A DNA stretch of 64,000 bases from Pseudomonas guariconensis (GTDB lineage Bacteria; Pseudomonadota; Gammaproteobacteria; Pseudomonadales; Pseudomonadaceae): assembly GCF_015680235.1 (NCBI RefSeq), contig NZ_JADLJL010000001.1:1-64000 (forward strand), given 5' to 3'. Positions 57,101-64,000 of this stretch are shown here, in pieces. The notes beneath the pieces are model-generated. The model was given only the letters and a program-made list of their open reading frames with translations. It was not told where the DNA came from and made no database searches. The position numbers were made by a program, and so were the translations under genes. Positions within the stretch are counted from its first letter, which is position 1, and each line of letters opens with the position of its first letter.

Positions 57101-58429
57101 TCAGTCCTGCAGCGCCCGATGCGCCGTTTCCCGGCAGGCCAGCATGGCCACTAGTGCCACCACCGCAGCGACCAGCAGGTAGCCCGCCGGGGCCAGCTTG
57201 TTGCCAGTGACCTGGATCAGCCAGGTGGCAATGAACGGCGCGGTGCCACCGAACAGCGCGTTGGCGATGTTGAAGCTCAAGGCAAACCCGCTGAAACGCA
57301 CACGTGTGGGAAAAATCTCCGCCAGCAAGCAGGGCAAGGTGCCGTCGTTCATCGCCAGCATCGCACCGAACAGGATCTGGATCGCCAGGATCACCAACAG
57401 CGGCTGATGGTCGAGCAAACTGAACAGCGGCACCGTCAGCCCCAGAAACAGCAGCGAGGCGACCACCAGCATGGGCTTGCGACCAAAGCGGTCCGACAAG
57501 CGCCCCATCAGGAAGATCAACCCGATGTAGGTTGCCAGCGACACCGTCGAGGCAATGAACGAGTCACCCTCGCTCATGCCCATTTCGTTGGACAGGTAAG
57601 TCGGCATGTAGCTGAGCAGCAGGTAGAAGGCGACCGCATTCAGGCAGGTCACGCCAATGCCGATCAACACGCTGCGCCGGTGCAGGGTCAGCAGTTCGCG
57701 GATCGGTGTGGCGCCCGCGCAGCCCTTGCTTTCCAGGCGCTGCTCCATCTCCAGGAACTTGGGCGTGTCCTGCAGGCTCATGCGGATATAGCGCCCCACC
57801 AGGCCGAACGGTGCAGCCAGCAAAAACGGCAGGCGCCACCCCCAGCTGTGCAAGGCCTCGGTGCTGAGCAGCGCATGCAGGCTGGCAACGAACGCGGCGC
57901 CGAACAGCAACCCAGCGGCGGTACTGGCCGGCACGATGCTGGTGTACAGCCCGCGACGGCCTGCTGGCGCGTATTCGGCCAGAAACGCCGAAGCCCCGGC
58001 ATACTCGCCCGACGCGGAAAAACCCTGTACGAGGCGAATCAGAAGCAAGAGGCACGGCGCCCACAGGCCGATCTGCGCATGGCTGGGCAGTATGCCGATG
58101 CAAAACGTCGACACCGACATGATCAGGATCGACCACGACAGCGCGTTGCGTCGCCCGTAGCGGTCGCCGAAATGCCCCCAGACCACCCCACCCAGCGGTC
58201 GGACGATGAAGGACAAGGCAAACACCGCAAAGGTGGCCAGCAAGCCGGTGGTCTTGTCGGCATCGGGGAAGAACGTGGCAGCGATGATGGTGGCCAGGTA
58301 GCCATAGGCGGCATAGTCGAACCATTCGACGAAGTTGCCCATGAAACTGGCTCGCGCAGCCTTGCGCAGCGCCTGGCGTTCGGCGTCCTGTGCCGGGAGG
58401 TCAAGGTGACGGGCGCTCATGGTGATCAT
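57101..58429 (-). CDS. MHS-family permease, probable creatine uptake
   Basis: 442 residues, 12 TM helices. Family hallmarks: MGNFVEWFDYAAYGYLA, WGHFGDRYGRRNAL, QGFSASGEYAGA, and AEIFPTRVRFSGFALSFNIA. ATG 58429 has GGAGG six bases upstream. It lies 153 bases downstream of creatinase on the same strand, so it is probably in one operon, and it is next to the GlxA-type regulator. Substrate assignment is by context only. Confidence 0.85.
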   Translation of the reverse strand: MITMSARHLDLPAQDAERQALRKAARASFMGNFVEWFDYAAYGYLATIIAATFFPDADKTTGLLATFAVFALSFIVRPLGGVVWGHFGDRYGRRNALSWSILIMSVSTFCIGILPSHAQIGLWAPCLLLLIRLVQGFSASGEYAGASAFLAEYAPAGRRGLYTSIVPASTAAGLLFGAAFVASLHALLSTEALHSWGWRLPFLLAAPFGLVGRYIRMSLQDTPKFLEMEQRLESKGCAGATPIRELLTLHRRSVLIGIGVTCLNAVAFYLLLSYMPTYLSNEMGMSEGDSFIASTVSLATYIGLIFLMGRLSDRFGRKPMLVVASLLFLGLTVPLFSLLDHQPLLVILAIQILFGAMLAMNDGTLPCLLAEIFPTRVRFSGFALSFNIANALFGGTAPFIATWLIQVTGNKLAPAGYLLVAAVVALVAMLACRETAHRALQD

Positions 58430-58582
58430 CGCGCACCTCCCTGGGCGGGCAGCAAACGAGATTTCGGCACAACGGAATGACGCTGGGACATGACGGATAC
58501 CCTCTGTTCTTGTAATTGGCGGCAGGGTCGAGCGGTCACTGGCGGGAAGGTCGCGGGGCAGGCCCGCGACCGTGCCCGAGGG

Positions 58583-59794
58583 TCACTTGCGGATGATGTT
58601 GTGCTCCGGCCCGTAGGGGAAATGGGTGATGTTCTCGGCACCGTGCTCGTTGACGATCAGGATGTCGTGCTCACGGTAGCCGCCCGCGCCGGGATGCCCT
58701 TCGGGCAGCATGATCATCGGCTCGATCGACACCACCATGCCTGGCTCGAGCACGGTGTCGATGTCCTCGCGCAGCTCCAGCCCCGCTTCGCGGCCGTAGT
58801 AATGGCTCAGGGTGCCGAAGGAGTGGCCGTAACCGAAGGTGCGGTACTGCAGCAGGTCATGGCGAAGGAAGATCTCGTTCAGCTCGCGGGCGATGTCGCA
58901 GCAGCGGATGCCGGGACGTACCAGCTTCAAGCCCGCTTCGTGCACCTCGACGTTGGCTTGCCACAGGCGCAGGTACTCGTCCGGGCAGTGGTCGAGGAAC
59001 AAGGTGCGCTCCAGCGCGGTGTAGTAACCGGCGATCATCGGGAAGCAGTTGAGGCTGAGGATCTCGCCCTTGCTCACCTTGCGGCTGGTGACCGGGTTAT
59101 GTGCGCCATCGGTATTGAGCCCGGACTGGAACCAGGTCCAGGTATCCATCAGCTCGGCGTCAGGGAAGCTGCGGGCGATCTCACGCACCATTGCCTGGGT
59201 GGCATGCAATGCCACCTCGTACTCAGGCACCTGATCGCGCAGGGCCTCGACCACTGCCGCGCCACCGATGTCGGCGACACGCGCACCCTGACGGATCAAT
59301 GCCTGCTCTTCGGCGGACTTGATCATGCGCATGCGCATGCAAGGCGCGCCGATGTCGACCAACTCGGCCTTGGGATAACAGGCAGCGAGCTTGGCATGAT
59401 TCTGTAGATTGAGATGGTCATGCTCCACGCCGATGCGCGAGGCCAGCGGCAGGGCCTGCTGGATGGCGACGAAGAAGTTGTCGCGCTGCCAGTCGGTGTA
59501 GACGATGTTGTCGGTGCCGACCGTCCGCCGCCAGGGTTGGCCGCCATCGATGTTGGCGCTGATCGAGACCACCTTGTCCTGGGTGACCACCAGCGCATAG
59601 GGGCGCCCGAACGAGCAGTAGAGGAAGTCGCTGTAGTAGTTGACGTTGTGGTACGAGGTGAAAATCGCCGCCTCGATGTCATGCTCGGCCATGTAAGCGC
59701 GCAGGCGGGCCTGGCGGGCAGCGTACTCCTGAGCGGAGAACGTGGGTTTGACTTTCTCGCCGTTGCGGATTTTCAGGGTCTTGGGCATTTGCAT
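58583..59794 (-). CDS. creA: Creatinase (creatine amidinohydrolase)
   Basis: 403 residues from ATG 59794 (AAGGAAACC upstream), exactly the length of the studied P. putida creatinase, which the sequence closely resembles along its whole length (MPKTLKIRNGEKVK, SYHNVNYYSDFLYCSFG, WRRTVGTDNIVYTDWQRDN). It hydrolyses creatine to sarcosine and urea. The pita-bread fold is shared with metallopeptidases, but creatinase works without metal: the catalytic His falls at 232 (DGAHNP), and the guanidinium-binding Glu residues at 262 (ALERTLF) and 358 (SIEPM). Sarcosine oxidase genes are not in the window. Confidence 0.95.
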   Translation of the reverse strand: MQMPKTLKIRNGEKVKPTFSAQEYAARQARLRAYMAEHDIEAAIFTSYHNVNYYSDFLYCSFGRPYALVVTQDKVVSISANIDGGQPWRRTVGTDNIVYTDWQRDNFFVAIQQALPLASRIGVEHDHLNLQNHAKLAACYPKAELVDIGAPCMRMRMIKSAEEQALIRQGARVADIGGAAVVEALRDQVPEYEVALHATQAMVREIARSFPDAELMDTWTWFQSGLNTDGAHNPVTSRKVSKGEILSLNCFPMIAGYYTALERTLFLDHCPDEYLRLWQANVEVHEAGLKLVRPGIRCCDIARELNEIFLRHDLLQYRTFGYGHSFGTLSHYYGREAGLELREDIDTVLEPGMVVSIEPMIMLPEGHPGAGGYREHDILIVNEHGAENITHFPYGPEHNIIRK

Positions 59795-59952
59795 GGTGGG
59801 TTTCCTTGTCGTTATGGGCATGCTGTTCAGGCCGGTTGCCTGGGATGCATTGCAGCAGAACGACCAAGGGCGCTTTTGTATCTATCCGACCTGAAATTGG
59901 CGAAACGGCCACCGTCCCTTGGCGGCCTTTTTTGCGGATCACCTGGCACAAA

Positions 59953-60032
59953 GCCGCCCCACAGGCACAGCGCAATGGCGTGCGCAGTACCTGTGGGGCG
60001 GCCTGGTATCGCGAAAGGGGCGTACAGGCCCC
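59953..60032 (-). terminator. Palindromes downstream of katG
   Basis: Just after the katG stop on the minus strand, GGGGCCTGTACGCCCC is followed by TTT. A larger hairpin pairs 59953-59965 with 59990-60002 (13 perfect base pairs). They probably end katG transcription; the long hairpin also looks like a dispersed repeat. Confidence 0.5.
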
Positions 60033-60043
60033 TCAAGCCACGG

Positions 60044-62407
<2,364 letters not shown>

Positions 62408-62410
62408 CTA

Positions 62411-62447
62411 ATAGGGTAAATATCTAGGCTTGATAGACAGCGACTGT
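62411..62447 (-). promoter_or_regulatory. OxyR-like binding site upstream of katG
   Basis: Four tetramers with 7-base spacing, ATAG-N7-ATCT-N7-ATAG-N7-CTGT, fit the OxyR consensus ATAG-N7-CTAT-N7-ATAG-N7-CTAT at 13 of 16 positions. It lies 114 bases upstream of the katG start and just inside the divergence from the EamA gene end. A TAGGCT -10-like element follows on the minus strand. Confidence 0.6.
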
Positions 62448-62468
62448 CGCCTGTACGCGGCTGTCTGG

Positions 62469-63347
62469 TCATTTGCCGCGCTGCATCCAGGCCGCACCCA
62501 ACCCACTCAGGCAGATGATGGCAATGCCCACCAGGCTGGTGATGTCCGGCACCTGGCCGAAGATCAGCAGGCCCAGCAAACCGGCGAAGACGATCTGGCA
62601 ATAGCTGAAGGGTGCCAGTAAGGCCGGGGCGGCCAAGCGAAAGGCCTGGGTCAGCAGCAGGTGCGCGGTCATGCCGCAGCCACCGAGGGCGAGCATCAAC
62701 AGGACGTGGTCCCACTGCGGCGTTTGCCAGAAAAAAGGCACCAGCACGCTCAAGATCACGGTATTGCACAGCCCGGCGAAGAAATTGCTGGTGGTGGGGC
62801 TGTCGTACACCGAAAGCTTGCGGGTCAGCAATTGATAGAAGCAAAAGCCCAGGGCCGAACCGAAGGGAAACAGGATTGCCGGGGTAAACAACGAGCCCCC
62901 GGGATGCACCACTACCAAGACGCCGATAAAGCCCATCACCACCGCAACCCACTGGCCGACGCTGACCCGTTCCTTGAGCAACGGCACCGAAAGCGCGGTC
63001 ACCAGCACCGGAGCAAGGAAGTTGACCGATGTCGCCTCGGCCAGCGGCAGGTATTGCAGGCCCGTGGTGAACAGCAGGCTGGTGCTCAACAGGCTCAAGG
63101 CGCGTAGCGTCTGCAAGACCGGGCGGCGAGTGCGTAGTACGGCCATGCCGGCCTTAGGCAGGAAGATCCCGGCCATCAGCAGGGTATGCACCAGGTAGCG
63201 TGCCCAGACCACCATGATGATCGGGTACAGGCCGCCGAGAAACTTGGATAGGGCGTCGTGGCTGGCGAACAGGAAAGTCGCCATCACCACTAGAGCGATG
63301 CCGCGCAGCGGTTGGTTGACTCCGGAGAGCGGGGTACTGGCACTCAT
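62469..63347 (-). CDS. EamA/DMT-family transporter
   Basis: 292 residues with ten TM helices in two EamA repeats. First repeat: GIALVVMATFLFASHDALSKFL and EATSVNFLAPVLVTALSVPLLKERVSVGQW; second repeat: a matching APALLAPFSYCQIVFAGLLGLLIFG. Such proteins export amino acids, nucleosides or other metabolites; the substrate is not predictable. It lies upstream of katG on the same strand but is separated from it by the OxyR-like site. Confidence 0.9.
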   Translation of the reverse strand: MSASTPLSGVNQPLRGIALVVMATFLFASHDALSKFLGGLYPIIMVVWARYLVHTLLMAGIFLPKAGMAVLRTRRPVLQTLRALSLLSTSLLFTTGLQYLPLAEATSVNFLAPVLVTALSVPLLKERVSVGQWVAVVMGFIGVLVVVHPGGSLFTPAILFPFGSALGFCFYQLLTRKLSVYDSPTTSNFFAGLCNTVILSVLVPFFWQTPQWDHVLLMLALGGCGMTAHLLLTQAFRLAAPALLAPFSYCQIVFAGLLGLLIFGQVPDITSLVGIAIICLSGLGAAWMQRGK

Positions 63348-63783
63348 GGCGTTCTCGGCGGTGGCGCACGGTCGCGCCGGGAACCGCGCGGCCGGTCGGT
63401 CGGCGGGTTTACTGTGCGGATTCTAGAAGAGATGCACCGGGATGCGAAACCTGTATGTCCTGTTGCCAGCTTTATCGATCGACTAATGCCGGTCAGTTAG
63501 GCTACTTGGAGCATTTCATGGGGACTGCTGTGCAGTCCATCGCGGGGCAAGCCCGCTCCCACAAGGGCCTGCAAAATCAAGTCGCACAAAGAACGGATGG
63601 CAAGCGCTGACCTCTGTGGGAGCCAACTGTCTTGAGTCGCTTGCCCCGGTCCTATCGCTGGCAAGCCAGCTCTCATAGAACAACGCATAACTATTTGATT
63701 TTGCGGGCCTTGTGGGAGCGGGCTTGTCCCGCGATGGGCCGCGTAGCGGCCCCAATCAACTGACCGGCATTCCCCCGGGCGTT
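63348..63783. other. Intergenic region filled with REP elements
   Basis: 436 bases without a credible gene. It contains an inverted REP half at 63540-63563, a CTGTGGGAGCC piece near 63614 and the composite unit at 63654-63739. The REP core at 63711-63734 opposes the one at 63540-63563. The promoter of the EamA gene should lie in the first 100 bases. Confidence 0.6.
63540..63739. repeat. Opposed composite REP elements
   Basis: TCGCGGGGCAAGCCCGCTCC at 63540 reads against TGTGGGAGCGGGCTTGTCCC at 63711. Both carry the adjoining TTTTGC/GCAAAA flank, and the right unit carries AGAACAACGCATAACTATTT as at 44621. Confidence 0.8.
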
Positions 63784-63996
63784 CTATTTTTCCTCGAGCA
63801 CCGCCCGCCCCTTCACGGCCCGAGGTCCCATCCAGGCCCAGACGATCAAGCCGGGTAAGGGTACGTAGACCACGAAGACGATCCACAGCATCTTGCGCTC
63901 GGCACGCCGGTCGCTGCCGATGATGTGCCAGATGGCGAAGATCTCCAAGAGGATCAGGATGGCCGCGAGAATGATCCAGATCGTTCCGATTTCCAT
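63784..63996 (-). CDS. PLDc_N small membrane protein
   Basis: 70 residues with two TM helices (about 5-25 and 37-56) joined by a basic loop (GSDRRAERKMLWI). The pattern is that of the phospholipase D-nuclease N-terminal (PLDc_N) domain, which also occurs as a free small protein. The function is unknown. Confidence 0.75.
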   Translation of the reverse strand: MEIGTIWIILAAILILLEIFAIWHIIGSDRRAERKMLWIVFVVYVPLPGLIVWAWMGPRAVKGRAVLEEK

Positions 63997-64000
63997 GAGC

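Noticed and set aside
57407..58480. 357-codon plus-strand frame opposite the MHS permease
   Set aside because: Shadow of the permease gene; its translation is an improbable Gln/Arg/His-rich string.
59905..59935. GGCC...GGCC stem followed by six T on the plus strand
   Set aside because: No plus-strand gene precedes it, and the T run is on the wrong strand for katG, so it is not called a terminator.
63540..63739. Repeated palindromes that might suggest a CRISPR array
   Set aside because: Only opposed, unequally spaced REP elements are present, with no regular spacers and no cas genes.

Overview
The window is chromosomal DNA from a Pseudomonas, most likely of the P. putida group. The evidence is the high GC content and codon use, the lpxH-ppiB-glnS-cysS block, a PvdQ-type acylase, a creatinase whose catalytic residues fall at the published P. 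putida positions, OprD-type porin, KatG, and many dispersed Pseudomonas REP palindromes. I see no rRNA, tRNA, CRISPR array, insertion sequence or intact prophage.

Region 1 (1-6.7 kb) is the accessory part. It is an AT-richer array of reiterated cassettes, each with the order [C-terminal part of a large membrane-inserting, VasX/BTH_I2691-like type VI effector] - [two-TM DUF6708-like putative immunity protein] - [85-aa PAAR protein], joined by 4-nt start/stop overlaps. Some units are intact. Others carry a G-tract frameshift, a nonsense codon or internal deletions. A nearly identical segment of about 200 bp lies at the 5' end of two effector tails. This looks like a displaced toxin-immunity reservoir, as known for Rhs and CDI systems, here for a pore-forming-type T6SS effector family.

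Region 2 (6.9-18.2 kb) is core: ilvE, a two-component pair, cysS, glnS, ppiB, lpxH, a PvdQ-type acylase and a small Fur-like winged-helix protein. Region 3 (18.3-20.8 kb) holds a small secreted protein, a Mor-family regulator and two tandem DUF2589 proteins of unknown role. Region 4 (20.8-27.9 kb) has tamB/tamA, a GNAT acetyltransferase and xthA.

Region 5 (27.9-35.0 kb) is a signalling island: a CHASE3-GAF hybrid kinase with three receivers, CheR, receiver-less CheB, a receiver-kinase, and single-domain receivers on both sides. Region 6 (35.2-44.6 kb) has envelope and transport genes: an acyltransferase-like membrane protein, OprD porin, lipoprotein, Cache-GGDEF diguanylate cyclase, Gly/Asp-rich secreted protein, DUF2946 protein, TonB-dependent receptor and MHS transporter.

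Region 7 (44.8-54.5 kb) carries a czcCBA heavy-metal efflux operon, a thioredoxin-like/DUF2790 pair, and a divergent OmpR/EnvZ-type pair followed by DoxX. Region 8 (54.4-64 kb) has a PssA-type phosphatidylserine synthase, a creatine module (GlxA-type regulator, MHS permease, creatinase), katG with an OxyR-like site upstream, an EamA exporter and a PLDc_N membrane protein. REP-type palindromes fill most intergenic spaces.
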